The translations under genes and the position numbers were made by a program. Of a DNA stretch of 64,000 bases, positions 1 through 11,419 are shown one piece after another. The stretch spans positions 186,001 through 250,000 of the forward strand of contig JAKZHN010000008.1 in the NCBI GenBank assembly GCA_037179335.1, in the 5' to 3' direction. The notes under the pieces are model-generated. The model did not search any database and had not been told where the DNA came from. It worked only from the letters and a program-made list of their open reading frames with translations. The first letter of the stretch is position 1; the number at the start of each line of letters is the position of its first letter. Origin of the DNA: Cyclaneusma minus (lineage: Eukaryota; Ascomycota; Leotiomycetes; Marthamycetales; Marthamycetaceae).

Positions 1-966
1 GTGGCTGCACGATGTGGGGAATAACTGGGGGATTAGCCTTGCGTGAGAGGACCTTGGATGGCGTGCTCGCCTGCATGATAGTCAATGTGAGTGCACGTGT
101 ACATAAAGTATACGAGCGCCTATATCATGCAGCTACAAAGGCGAACAAGTTTATTATTAGTACGGCTACTCAATTGTCCATTCTAAGAATAGGAAGTCTT
201 TCACCGGTTATGCAATAATATGTTTTAAAAGGCGAATATCAAATTCGACTTTGGGAGTGTCACTGGCACTTGCGAATGTATGGAATCCCGATGTAACCCC
301 GGGCTTCACCATGGAGATCGTCCCGTCCCTGCACGAGTTCGGAAGCACCTTGCTAGTTAATCACCATGCTGATGTGGCTGCAAAATTTCAGAGGCACCTT
401 GCTGGTGTTTTTTCTCCATCTTTTTTTTTTGTCTGAATTTCGTGCTTGAATTTTGTGGTTGTTCACGTGCAGCGACAGCTCGAGACCTGCATCTGCTTGA
501 AGGCTCACATATCATATGATGAAGGAGTATCATGGAACTGTCACTTAAGGCAAAACCAGACGTCTCCAAGCAATCAATTTCTCGTCGTACTAGGCCGCTT
601 CAGATCGGGGATCAGGGCCTTTGGTATATAACCGCACGAAGTATCGTCTCCTTTCTTCGCAGAACTGACCATGGTCTGTCAATGTATATCTTGGCAGAGC
701 CATGAACATGACAACACCAGATATCCTGATCACTCCGAGTTACAAGCTTATATTCTCGTCCCAGCTGTTCTGAGTAAGACTCAGGAAGGAGTACTAGAGG
801 ATACGGTAGAGGCGTGTGGGCTTGGGGTACACTGTCTGTTTTCAGCTCGTATTCCAGTTTAAATGCCAAATTTTTACAGGATGATATGAATCTTACCTCG
901 AGATGTGATGATTTCTATAGGGGTATTTGGTCCCGGGTTATGGCAGTCGTTTGAGCTGTCATACTT
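1..966. other. No gene recognised
   Basis: This is the stretch downstream of the SH3/C2H2 gene. It has only short overlapping open frames on both strands with no recognisable product, and a T-run near 420. It probably contains that gene's 3' untranslated region. Confidence 0.5.
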
Positions 967-3778
967 TCAAAAAGGTTCCTCGCCCATACTTTGGATGAAT
1001 TCATCCCAGTTGTCAAAATCATGTTCAGGTTCGAGGCCGAGATTAAACTGGTCGTTCGAATCGCCAAAGTCCAAGAAGCTTGTATCCTCGAGGTCATGTA
1101 ATGGTGTCCCAAATCCTTCCGGAGGCGGGTTGTGGGCATGATTCGTCGAGGGTTCGTGGTTGCGATTTCCTTGAGCAGAATCTTGTCCGAGTAATTGGCT
1201 AGAAGGCAGATTTTCGAAACCCGTACCCTCGTAGATGTCGTATGGTGTGGAAGATTCGCCAACCTGGGGCTGATGGATGACAGGAGAGTATGAGGAGTCA
1301 TAGTTTGGTATTTGGTGCTCAGAGGCATCCTGAGATTGCTGAAGGGGTCTGAGAGACGAACTTGGATTGTGTTGGCTGAACTGTGTTGAGTTAGGCGGTG
1401 GCTCGGGAGAAGAGGCATGATCTTCGCTAGTAGATTCCGGACCGCCGCTTGCAAATCCAGAGTCGCTTGGCCTATTGACCGGCTTGCCAAAGGCTTCCGG
1501 TTCTTGTATTTCCAGGCGAGACTCAAGGTGCGTTTGTGGAGCAGGAGGTTCAAGATAGCCTGAGGTTGGGAGCTCCAACGGCAAATTGGGCTCCCTGAGA
1601 GAGACTGGAGGTCCTGTAGTTGGTAAGAGTGATTCGGACGTCTCCACGGAGGACTGGTGTGTCCCAGCTCTCATCGACCTTCGCCAATTGGAGGAAACTA
1701 TGTCTTGGCAGTCTCGAACAATGCTCATAAACTGATTTCTGATGCTTGCATCTAGAGGCTGGGATTCAATCCGGACCCTTTCTTCAACAGCTGCTCTGAC
1801 CAGTCGATCTAGCTCTGACCGAGCGTAAGCCTCAAACTCAGCGAAGGGATCTGTTTCGGGCGATGCGGGTACATCTTCATTGACATGCTCGAAATCTAAA
1901 ATTTTATTCCGATTTTCAGCCTTGTTCTGGACCAGTGATTATGCTTTGTTACAGGGGGCGGGGGTTGAGCGGTATAGCGGAAAACCAGATTCTAACTTAC
2001 AGGGGCTAGGCGAAGATTGAGTCGCAAAGATCCGGCCGTACATTGCTTTCCATATATCCGCTTCGGTCTGGTCCTTGTAGGCTTTTTTCCGGCTTCGCAG
2101 CTCTTCCTTGAGTTCTGGTGTGATCCCATCAGGTAGCTTGGAGTCTGTGTATTCGCAGGCTTTTGCCTGGTCCTGATGTGCGGCAGCATGAGCCTGATCC
2201 TGAAAGGTATTTTTACAGCGGCGACAGGGATATATCATATGGTGGTTCCAAAGATGGCCCCTATGAATCATTAATATGCAGAAGTCGGGAGTAGATAGTA
2301 AACTACTTACTTTACACGGGCAATAGTGTCGAGAGGTGTCAAAACGCAGGAGTGCCAACGTCTATTTCTGAGACAATACTTGCTTGGGTTATGCTTTCTA
2401 TATGGGCATGCGAACTGTGCAGATTCAAGCGCGTGCTGTGCTTTGGATCGCTTAGGCTCTTTTCCCTTACCGTTTTGTTTGTCCGGGTCGTCGGAGTCAT
2501 CTGGGGAGTCTCCGTTCCGTCTTTTCCCATTATGATTGGTTGCCGTTGACTTGGCTGGAAAATCTGAAGTACCCAATATTCCCTGGGTATTTCCGCTACT
2601 ACCGGCTGATCCTTCGTTAAGGTCACTCTCGGTACCAGCAGTATCTTCGTCATCCCTTGAATCTTTAGATGGGTTATTTCGATAGCTTTACGGAGAACAT
2701 ACCTGCTGCTAGCGTCATCCGTATCAAACATCTCCCATAGTTCGCTCATCAAAGTGTCGACTAATTTCTGTTTGACAGGAGAAAGTATCTGATTCGTGAG
2801 AGTCCCTTCAGGTCCTGGAGACACCACGTCTCGAGTGTCCTCAGGGGTAGAGATATCCATATCTTGTAGACTTCGAGTCATTTCATCATCCCCACGTGAA
2901 GTTTCATTAGGAGATGAGCCCGGAGTATCTCCTGTGCGTTTTCTGGGTCGGAAATCACGGGACGTATACGAGGACACCTGTTGGGGATATGGGTCCAGAT
3001 CCTTCGAACTAGTCGAAAAGGTCGATATCACAGGCTGCTGGTAATTATTATTTCCGTTGCTCTCTTTGTGCCCATGCTTGACAGGATGATAATTGGCTTG
3101 AGTCGGCGTGCCTAATATGTCATTGCTTTCTTCCACGGGACTAACAACAGCTTCAGTATCTATTGTGCCCTTGTCCAAAAGACTTTTAAATCCCCCCTTG
3201 CTGTTGCGTAGCAGGCGTATATATTCCTCTGGCACCAGTCCGTTTTTTTGAGTTTTGGAATCTTTAGCCACCAACCAACCTTGGCCGTGTTTATAGTCGA
3301 TCCAAATAATTTGTCCCTCTATCAGCGGCAACTCGTTTTCATTCTGGCTCTCGAAGTCGAATAGTGCCACGGCTTTGCCATGCATCCCTTCGTCAGGGGG
3401 AGCAAATGTATACTCCTTTGACACACTCATCCCATAGCCCAGGGATGGTGCGCCCCTCTCGGCGCGTCTGGCCCTGTGGGTCTCCACCACGACACGAGGG
3501 TTGTTAGAGTTCAAATAGCCATGCGGATCGGTGGTGTCTCGCACGGCTTTGCCATGCATCTCTTTGTCAGGGGAAACAATTGTGTTCTCCTTTGACACAC
3601 TCATCCCATAGCCCAGGGATGGTGCGCCCCTCTCGACGCGTCTGGCTCTGTGGTTCTCCACCACGACACGAGCGCTGTTAGACTTCAAATAGCCATGCGG
3701 AACGGTGGTGTCTCGCACGGCTTTGCCATGCATCTCTTTGTCAGGGGAAGCAATTGTGTTCTGCTTTGACACACTCAT
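967..3778 (-). CDS. SH3 domain plus C2H2-like zinc-finger protein with N-terminal tandem repeats (869 aa)
   Basis: Exons read on the minus strand: 3778-2703, 2655-2311, 2260-2001 and 1895-967. Introns are 47, 50 and 105 nt with GTATGT, GTAAGT and GTAAGT donors, and the total is 870 codons. The N-terminus carries two full copies and one partial copy of a 58-residue repeat. An SH3 domain follows at about residues 134-190 (ALFDF start, GQGWLVAKD, GLVPEEYIRLL). At about 440-511 lies a fungal C2H2-like block: FACPYRKHNPSKYC, then RVKGHLWNHH, then YPCRRCKNTF with paired His. The C-terminus is acidic (WDEFIQSMGEEPF). In known fungal proteins such blocks often accompany signalling domains; a DNA- or protein-binding role is inference. 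The frame stays open upstream of 3778 for at least 60 bases, so the true start may be further upstream. The third intron is the least certain. Confidence 0.72.
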
Positions 3779-3840
3779 CCCATAGTCCGGAGATTCGATA
3801 TAGTCATGCGGATCGGTGATGCCTCGCAGGAAGTTAGTGA
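3365..3840 (-). repeat. 174-bp in-frame tandem repeat
   Basis: Two complete units (3778-3605 and 3604-3431) and a third partial one encode the 58-residue repeat that starts MSVSK and ends PSLGYG. A more degenerate partial unit is readable upstream to about 3840. Because 174 is a multiple of 3, copy number can change without breaking the frame. Confidence 0.85.
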
Positions 3841-4789
3841 GTGAATGATCATAAGGACAGGATATATTGTACTCACTACTCCAGGTTTCGCGCTGGATCG
3901 ATTCTCCTGTACTGGCGGAGGAAGAGCCTGCGTCGCCGAATGCATCGTGGCAGGTTGGCTTTTTGGTAGGCTCGTTGTCCAGGAGATGGTTTTTTTCAGT
4001 ACTAGACTCTTGTTTGTCGAAACATTGTTCTATGACAACCGGTGGGAGGCAGTGTATTCGATAATATGGCTCTTAATAACACATCGTCAGTTAGCAAATT
4101 GAGGGCTCACATATTCTAGACAGACGCTAGTACGTACCCGGGGCATTCAAGTTTATACCAGTCATCCCGCTTGTTCGCCCTGGTGGATGTTCAAAAGAGA
4201 CGGGAGGTTCGCAGAGGCACGGGGATGGACACCACTTGAGATCAAGAGACTGACTTCAGAGCGAGAAGCTCGCGCGTCGTAAGATGCGAGTTGGTTGCGA
4301 TTGTTGCGGATGTAAAGGACAGCTTCATCTCTTCCGTCGTCGTTCATCCGACGGGTTCGATGAATCGACCAAGAAATTATTATTGAGAAGCAGAGATGGC
4401 AGCGAGGCGCCCTAGCTGACAGCTGCGCCGGTGGCTGAGCGACCACACTTTCGCACGGCTATGCGAAAGATTGAGCTGTACATAAGTACATACAAGTAGA
4501 CCGGCTAAGCCTTCTTCCCACGTGACCCCTTTCCATTTCGCACGACCGTGATTTGGAATAATAGACTTCAACCAAAGGTCGTTGTATGTTCGTACGGCGA
4601 AAATTCTAGGCAGGAATTGTAAGAAAAAAGGACAGTCGAAATGATGGCGACGGATATAAATGATTGATCTGCTCTCCATGTTCCCATTCAAAGTGTCATC
4701 AAGCATCAGAACCTCAAAACAGCTTCCAAACTCACCGGACAAGCACATTACAAACTAGACCAGGAAAGTCTGCTGTCAGATCCGAAAAC
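3841..4789. other. Intergenic region between divergent genes
   Basis: This lies between the start of the minus-strand SH3/C2H2 gene and the plus-strand small gene at 4790, so it should hold both promoters. I see no convincing coding frame and no repeats. Confidence 0.4.
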
Positions 4790-5249
4790 ATGGGCAAATA
4801 TTCTTCAAGGTACTCACCTCCCACCTTCCACTATGAAGCATCCAGTTGAGAGCCAAACCAGCTCCACGGCAATACTAATTCCTCTTCACTCTTCACAGCT
4901 CCAAAGAGAAATTCTCAAGCTCCAAGGAGAGATCCTCAAGCTCCAAGGAGAAATCCTCAAGCTCCAACACCCAGTCCTCAGGCTCCACGAGCACTCATTC
5001 AAGGTACTCGCCATCCTGCCACCGGCGTCTCCCTCATGAAAATGAAAAGAAGAACAAACTGACATATACAGCAGCTCCAAAGCCAAAGTAAAAAGCTCTG
5101 CCTCCATGAGCCTCAACGCATCCGTCTACGCCGAGGGCAATGTCACCGAGCGACTTGGACAAGGTCAAGAGCGAACGAAGAAGCAGTACCAGGAACGTGC
5201 TGCTGGGTATATTGCCGATTTTGATAGGGCTTTTGAGGGGAAGAAGTAG
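4790..5249 (+). CDS. Small Ser/Lys-rich protein of unknown function (100 aa, three exons)
   Basis: I do not recognise the family. Exons are 4790-4809, 4899-5003 and 5072-5249 (101 codons with stop). Exon 1 encodes MGKYSS. Exon 2 encodes a Ser/Lys/Glu-rich tract made of a 21-bp repeat (about SSKEKSS three times). Exon 3 encodes the most protein-like part, with VYAEGNVTERLGQGQERTKK and a YIADFDRAFEGKK end. Both donors sit in the same context, TTCAAG then GTACTC, and both downstream exons begin with CTCCAAA, so exon and intron ends look duplicated. Exon 3 offers two acceptors three bases apart (5071 or 5074), both in frame. The spliced frame and the coherent C-terminus support a real gene, but homology is untested. 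Confidence 0.55.
4899..4960 (+). repeat. 21-bp coding minisatellite
   Basis: Three near-identical units around CTCCAAGGAGAAATCCTCAAG form most of exon 2 of the small Ser/Lys-rich gene. Each unit is seven codons, so the frame is kept. Confidence 0.75.
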
Positions 5250-5911
5250 AGTGGGGTTGAAGGCAGCTTGCTGGACTGTCTTGTAAGGCACTGGCCTGGA
5301 TGCGTCCGCGATCCTTGAAGCCGCTAATGATTTTCAGTACATAATTGAAACGCGTGCGCTGCGCGCATGCTTGTTGAGATGAGGGATATCGTTCTTCTGA
5401 GTATGCTCCCGAATTGGAGGTTTGGAGGTTTGGGCATGAGGGAAGGAGGGAAGGAAGGCAATGTTTGCAGCGAGTAGCAGATGGGCTGAGATTTGGAAAC
5501 GGGATAGTGTTGTCGAGGTATACAACGTTGGATTCGAAAAAAGAAAAAGCTTCGGGGGTCGTCCGTATTTCAAATTTATCTGCGCTTTGCTCCTAATTCG
5601 CCTACCGAAGCTTCTATTCCTATCCGTTCATCAGATTTGAACAAAATGATACTGCACTTAGAAAGAATTGACTCACATAGAAAAGCCGATCAAAGCCCAT
5701 CGTCGCCGCTTCCGCAATCGATCTCTCGCTGACCTTCTGGGATGAGGAACTGATAAGTCAAAATCTTCCAGAACATCACCGGGAGGCCTGGTCGGACCGT
5801 CTTCGTCACTGTCGGCGTCTTCAGAATCCCGGTCATGCCCAGAACCTTCATTTTCCTTGCGCTCTGCGCTATCGGGGTCTTCAGAATCTTTTTTATGCAA
5901 AGAATATGATA
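5250..5911. other. No supported gene; acidic/basic ORF fragment on the minus strand
   Basis: A minus-strand frame at 5690-5900 reads an acidic stretch (SEDADSDEDG) followed by a basic one (PRRSARDRLRKRRR). It could be a relic of a retroelement linker or of a nuclear protein. Its upstream end runs into the MITE at 5912. I would not call it a gene. Confidence 0.3.
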
Positions 5912-6133
5912 CAGTGGGAGGAAAAAAGTCTGAATACAGTCCATAGTCTCCAGATAATTGTAAATATTCCAAATGATTAGGAATATCCCTAATAACTTGG
6001 AATATTCCAAATTACTTGGAATATTTTAAAGCATTGGGAATATTTCTCATTACTGGGAATATTTCTGGTTATTTAAAATATTCGCAATCCAGCTGAGACT
6101 GTAGGCCGTATTCAGACTTTTTTCCACCCACTG
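5912..6133. mobile_element. MITE, Tc1/mariner (pogo/Fot1)-type, 222 bp
   Basis: The ends are terminal inverted repeats of about 40 bp: CAGTGGGAGGAAAAAAGTCT at the left, and its near-exact reverse complement ending CCACCCACTG at the right. The element is flanked by TA dinucleotides (5910-5911 and 6134-6135), the target duplication typical of Tc1/mariner elements. The interior is AT-rich with repeated GGAATATT words and has no transposase, so it is non-autonomous. Confidence 0.85.
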
Positions 6134-6427
6134 TAGGTCCAAACGGGGTTAGAACCGCATAGCAAACAATCATCGGCGTGGAGAGTCGACAAAACCAAGC
6201 TTCTGTGCCATGAGATGCGCGGAGAAGTGGAAAAAGCGACAAGAAGAAAAGCAAAAAAAAGAAAAAAAAAAACGGTGGAGTGCTTAAAGAGAGACCATGA
6301 ACTGGCTAGGTATGGATGAAACCATTACGAATTGCATTGAAATGTACACAAGAAATGGCAGCGGAGAGTCTTCAGGAAGGGCAGCAAAATTTTCGGCAAA
6401 ATTTTAGCAAACAAAGAAAAAGTGAAT

Positions 6428-6516
6428 TCCGAACCGGGGAGTCGAACCCCGCGCAACCGCGGACTGATCTCTTCAGTAGATGAGAGGCGGATATGTTACC
6501 GATACACCAGTTCGGA
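6428..6516 (-). tRNA. tRNA-Glu (anticodon CTC), intron-containing
   Basis: On the minus strand the acceptor stem TCCGAAC pairs fully with GTTCGGA. The T arm is CGGGG-TTCGACT-CCCCG. The anticodon loop reads CTCTCA before an intron of about 18-19 nt placed one base 3' of the anticodon, the canonical position for nuclear tRNA introns. A four-pair anticodon stem (CCGC/GCGG) closes it. The anticodon CTC decodes GAG. Confidence 0.9.
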
Positions 6517-8566
6517 TGGTTTGATGGGGGAGAGTGTGGGATTTGGGGAGAAGAGTGGGGGCAAGGGGGACGTTGTTGGAATTTTTTGGGAATTTTTTGG
6601 GGGGAAGGCCATCGCGGAATCCAAGAGAGGAAGAATTCGAGAAAGTCGAGTGCCTGGGATGCTGTGTCAAGCCGCTGCAAGGGCGGTGTTCACTGTTCAG
6701 AGACAGACAGCCTTCCAGTGCACAGCTGTCGAAACATGTCCAATGTGCAAAGGAACAGACATATTCCCCGACCTGTGCTAGAAATGTTTCAGCCCTTCAT
6801 TCCGAACCACTCAAATGGTTCAATAACCAATGCCATTCCGGTCCGTGAAATTGGGAACAAGACCGTGGCCGCGGCTGGCTCGACGTCAAGGAATGAAGAC
6901 AATCTGGGGTCGTTTCGGACGAGGCAGCATCTCACCTCTCGCCGTGCCACGACTCGCCCGAATTGGCTTACAGCGATCCTTATCTCTGCAGCTCTCTCTT
7001 CGACATCCCACGTCCCGCGGAGCGGCCCTCCCACGCTTCAAATATAGTGTGCTTAGTGATATATCTAGCGTTCTAGCCAAGCCGGGCACACATCCGACGA
7101 TGTGCACTCGCAGCGGCCCGTCAGAACGGGAAGTTGGGGGAGAAAGTGTCGTGATTGGTGAGACACAAAAATGCAGAGCTGGAACGGCGAGAATGCGATT
7201 GGAACGGTTGGAGCGTCTCGATACGCCTGCGACTTTGCCGGGGCTGGACGATTACGTGGTCTCTCGCGTATGTGGACTTTCGATGGCATTGATGGCTGGC
7301 GATGGCGGGTAACGGGTTATCAACCAACTCCATATCGCTTCCCCTGTCCGTGACTTCGGGGCTTTGCTTTGCAGAAGCGCCAGAGTCTACCAAGTCGTTG
7401 AAAAAGTAATGATATGCCGAAAAAGAGGGGAAGATATGGAGATATATGAGGCGGCCTTGACCATAATGGCGACGTAGCAAGACAAGTTGAAACGTGCAGT
7501 CCCGGTACAGCCTCCGCAGCTTGCGAATCCCCCACAGAGATCTGTGTGTTTCAGTAGGCCATTTGTCAAGACAGACGCCGGTGTTGGCTAGAGGGAGCCC
7601 GTTGCGACGGTTGCCTGCCAGCGGAGCTCGGGTGTTGTTGCTGTCGTTGTGCATGAGTTAATTCTAGCTCTTGACAGCGAAAAGGTGCTTGTCTCTTGAT
7701 GTGGAGGGGAGCTCAATGGTGTTCTATGTTGCATCAATGCTGAACGTCATCATGCCACAGCCCCTCTAGTACAGGTTACGCGGCCGCTAGCGCTTATTCG
7801 GGCCTAGGCGCAGCCTCCTAAGCAGCAGTCTGGTAAACGATGGTCAATGCAGCCTCTGCCTTCAGGTATTTTGGGACAGGGCTAGTTAGACATACATTGG
7901 GGCACATGTGAGAAGGAGAATATTTGCAAATATAACGGTCCCTGCGCCCTATTATCTGCATATCTGACTTCCGGCAATCAACAGATCGAATTTTGGCGCG
8001 CTTGTTGCCAAGTTGCAGTCGGTATTTACCCTTTCAGTGCTGGCGAGTAAGGGTACAACGTTGCGGGTCTCCCCCAAGGCCAAAAAGCTTGTCGTGTACT
8101 TTATCTCCATCGCGCCCCATCGTCTCTCTCGCATCACCAAACAGCTCTTCTACTGACATCAGTTCACCATTGCAGCACTCCGATCGTGCGGGATACCTGG
8201 CGCAGACTACCCGAACAGATGCGCTGTCAAAGCTGAAATCTCGCGCATCGTCCGTCTCAACCCACAGTCGCTTCGCATCAAAACTCTCCCCTTCCTCGTC
8301 ATCTACCGCTCGGAATCCCCAACCTCCGCAGCGCAACAAACCCGAGAGCTGCAACAACCTATTTTTGACTTCCCCAGCCGAGCTGATCGTCATCGCTCGG
8401 TCCTGCAAGTTCCCCGTGGCAGAAGGGAGATCACAATTAGGCTCATCTGGGCCCCGAGGCGACGAACCCCAGGTTTTAAAGCGACCCGGTTTTCTGACTC
8501 CTAAAAACATCTTGAACGGACGCTCGCGAAGCACGTATACCGCTGCACTGCAGCGATCGACTCACC
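6517..8566. other. Intergenic; no supported gene
   Basis: A minus-strand frame at 7121-7654 (177 codons, ATG start) has no recognisable motif. The plus frame at 7993-8745 is a shadow over the leader and start of the GT32 gene. G-runs and a GGGAATTTTTTGG pair near 6580 are low complexity. The last 500 bases should contain the GT32 promoter and 5' leader. Confidence 0.4.
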
Positions 8567-9820
8567 ATGTTGACCTTCAGAAGAGCATTAATAGCGGCCG
8601 CTTTCCTCCTCACTTGCCTGTATTTCCTCAGTCACTCGCAATCGCAAGATGCGGCGATACCCACAATCTACGAAAACACAGCCGAAGGCACCACACCAGC
8701 GCCAGCAGACATAGACAAGGACAAGGAAAAACTGATAGAAGGTGAAGGATCTGGCAAAAAAGATGCTGAGTTGGTACAAGGAAAAGTTCCTGCGCGACCG
8801 GCCAGAACACAGCAGATGGACCAGCAGCAACTCCAAGCCCTCTCCAACGCACCACTCACTGAGAAATTGGCATACCAATTCCCCTACGATCTGGAGACCA
8901 AATTCCCCGCCTACATCTGGCAAACCTGGAAATACACCCCTGCGTCAGGCGATTTCGGCGAGAACTTTCGTCCCTCCGAAGCCAGCTGGACTGAGAACCA
9001 CCCCGGCTTCATCCACGAAGTCATCACCGACCAAGTCGCCGTGCACCTCATGCGCCACCTCTACGCCGCAGTCCCCGAAGTCCTGGAAGCCTACAACTCG
9101 CTCCCTCTTCCGGTCCTCAAGGCCGATTTCTTTCGCTACCTGATTTTGCTGGCTCGCGGTGGTATCTACACCGACATCGACACCTTCTCTCTGCGCTCTG
9201 CTGCCGAATGGATCCCCGAGCACGTCCCGCGCGAAGCCATCGGTCTGGTTGTTGGCATCGAAGCTGACCCCGATCGCCCAGACTGGCACGAATGGTACTC
9301 CCGCCGCATCCAATTCTGCCAATGGACAATCCAAGCCAAAGCCGGCCACCCCGTCCTCCGCGAAATCGTCGCCTTCATCACGCAAGAAACCCTGGCGCGT
9401 AAAGCCAACGGCACCCTCAACGCCGACCAAAAGAACGTAGTTGAATACACCGGCCCAGCCGTATGGACTGACAAAATATTCGACTACTTCAACGACCCAC
9501 GCTACTTTGACATGAGCAAGAGCAGCACGAACATTACATGGAGAGATTTTACAGGCATGACTAGCCCGAAGAAGGTTGGTGATGTAGTTGTGCTGCCGAT
9601 TACCAGTTTCTCGCCGGGTGTGGGCCACTCAGGCGCAGGCGACTTTGACGATCCGTTGGCGTTTGTGAAGCATGATTTCGAAGGTACGTACATCGACGAC
9701 AAACGCAATCCGAACGGAGGCGTCTCGGCTTTCCCAATTTGAGTGAGTTCTTTTACTCACTTAAATTGTGTTCTTTTAGGAACATGGAAACCTGAGAATG
9801 AGCGCCATATCGGAGAATAA
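8567..9820 (+). CDS. GT32 (OCH1-like) alpha-1,6-mannosyltransferase, type II membrane protein (385 aa)
   Basis: Exons are 8567-9683 and 9780-9820. The intron has a GTACGT donor and a TTTTAG acceptor. Splicing replaces a read-through tail with GTWKPENERHIGE, the usual OCH1-family style of ending after KHDFEG. An N-terminal signal anchor lies at about residues 5-22 (ALIAAAFLLTCLYFL). The GT32 core has IWQTWK, ADFFRYLILLARGG and the metal-binding DxD pair D203/D205 in YTDIDT. Family members work in the Golgi and start or extend outer-chain N-glycan mannose using GDP-mannose. Pezizomycotina have several paralogues, so which acceptor this one uses cannot be told from the sequence. Confidence 0.9.
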
Positions 9821-11419
9821 ACGAAGCACGAAGCTCGAAGGTAGCCAGGGAAGGAAAACGGATGAGTAATGACGACTACACAACTGCATTCCGCCGGGCG
9901 TTTTGCTATTCCATTGTGTGAAATAGATACCGGATGATGCGAGCGTATACCCTACCTCTACTATACACGACGTCGAATTGCTGCATGGATCTGCGATTCG
10001 CGATCAGGCGGCTTGGGAAAAGTTTGTTAAAGGGAAGATGGGTTGGATACTGCTGTCTTCGGCATGCCAAATATTCGGTATACGGACCGGCAGATCCAGG
10101 AGGTTTCAGTCTGACAGGCGGTGCTTGGATTTGTCGATCTTCACCATCACACAGACTGGATGTTTTGTTTGGCAGGCCTCTCTACCAGGTTCTGCCACTC
10201 GCACGGATGGATGGGCTTGTTTGTATAGACGGGTTGCGAAGCACATAACTTCAAGAGCTGAAATTTGTGCCTGTTTCTTTTTGTTGTTCGGAGTGTGGAA
10301 TGGAGGCTGTTGCAAATTGGATTGCAGAACTCCAGTCTGAAATGGCGTTATTACGGTGGCCGGCCTGCTGTACATAGAAGGAAAGAATTGGGTCTTTTGA
10401 TGGGCCGGGAGATGGAAGGGTGAATAAATGGCCTTTTCAGTCATGCCCGTGGGCCTTGTCTGATCTTGTGGAAGTTGAGAGTGTTCCGAATTCCAGCCCA
10501 TGTCCACTCTTTATGATTGCTGGCGGGCTGCTATGAACACTTCGGGAATACCGCTACCAAGGAAGTAAGTCGAATTCTCTTGGTTTTCTATTCACTAGTA
10601 CTACTGACCGTTGATCGATCTTGGCTGCGAATCATGCCATGAGGAAGGTCTCGGTAAGGTGACAACTGCCTGCCACTGTGACCGATGTCAAGAACGGGCC
10701 GGGCATAACCGAGCAAGCAGCCCGAGTAACCCGAGTCCCACCCCCGCAGTTCGAAGTCGCGGGGTACCTCCACATTTATGAGACTTGGTCTCTCATGTTG
10801 GAGACGACGATGAGCTCTCAGCTCTGGGGCCGTTTCTCTACCTTCCATCATTCGTTTGTGGTGGGAATTGGCTCTTGGACTCTTCTTTGAACTGGTCCCC
10901 ATTCTCTCGAAACCGAGTAAATCCCAGCATTCGAGTAAATGCGGGCCGAATGCTCACCATGCGGTCGTCCGTGAATTGGCTGGTGAGGCCGACTTGGCTG
11001 GCCGGGCTGGGGAGACTGGATGGCTGTGCGAGGTTCTCAAGATGCCGTTTTACTTTGACGGAGAGATTGGGTGTGCGAGTTGGGAGTGTGGCTGCGAGGC
11101 GTGCTAAGAGTAGTTATAGTGCTGGGCCTACATATGTGAGATTTATTGTTTCTACTAGTTTTGTCGACTGTTCATTCGATTCTCCCTTCTTTTTCCAAAT
11201 CCCCTTGAAGCAGGAGAATTGAAATTCATTTCAAGTTATTCCCTGAGTTGCCCCAGCACCATCTCGACTCTCTTCATACCCATATCCAGTCTCTTTCTCC
11301 GCCCCTTTCCTCCTGGCCATACTTCTTTCCTACGACATCTATCTATCTACCTACTCTCCACACTCCACAACACGCGCAAACCCCCCTACTCCACTAACTA
11401 ACACCCCACACCCCCCAAG
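9821..11419. other. Intergenic; no supported gene
   Basis: Short frames only. The stretch probably holds the 3' end of the GT32 transcript and the promoter, and perhaps an unseen first exon, of the acyl-CoA synthetase downstream. A CT-rich leader runs from about 11250 to 11400, ending in a CTAACTAAC branch-like site. Confidence 0.45.

Noticed and set aside
915..1553. 212-codon minus ORF overlapping the SH3/C2H2 gene
   Set aside because: It is a shadow of the last exon, which reads an acidic, domain-consistent C-terminus in its own frame.
7121..7654. 177-codon minus ORF with ATG
   Set aside because: No motif, no plausible splice structure and mixed composition; kept only as a remark in the intergenic entry.
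7993..8745. 250-codon plus-strand ORF
   Set aside because: It starts at a TTG, has no motif, and overlaps the leader and start of the GT32 gene in another frame.
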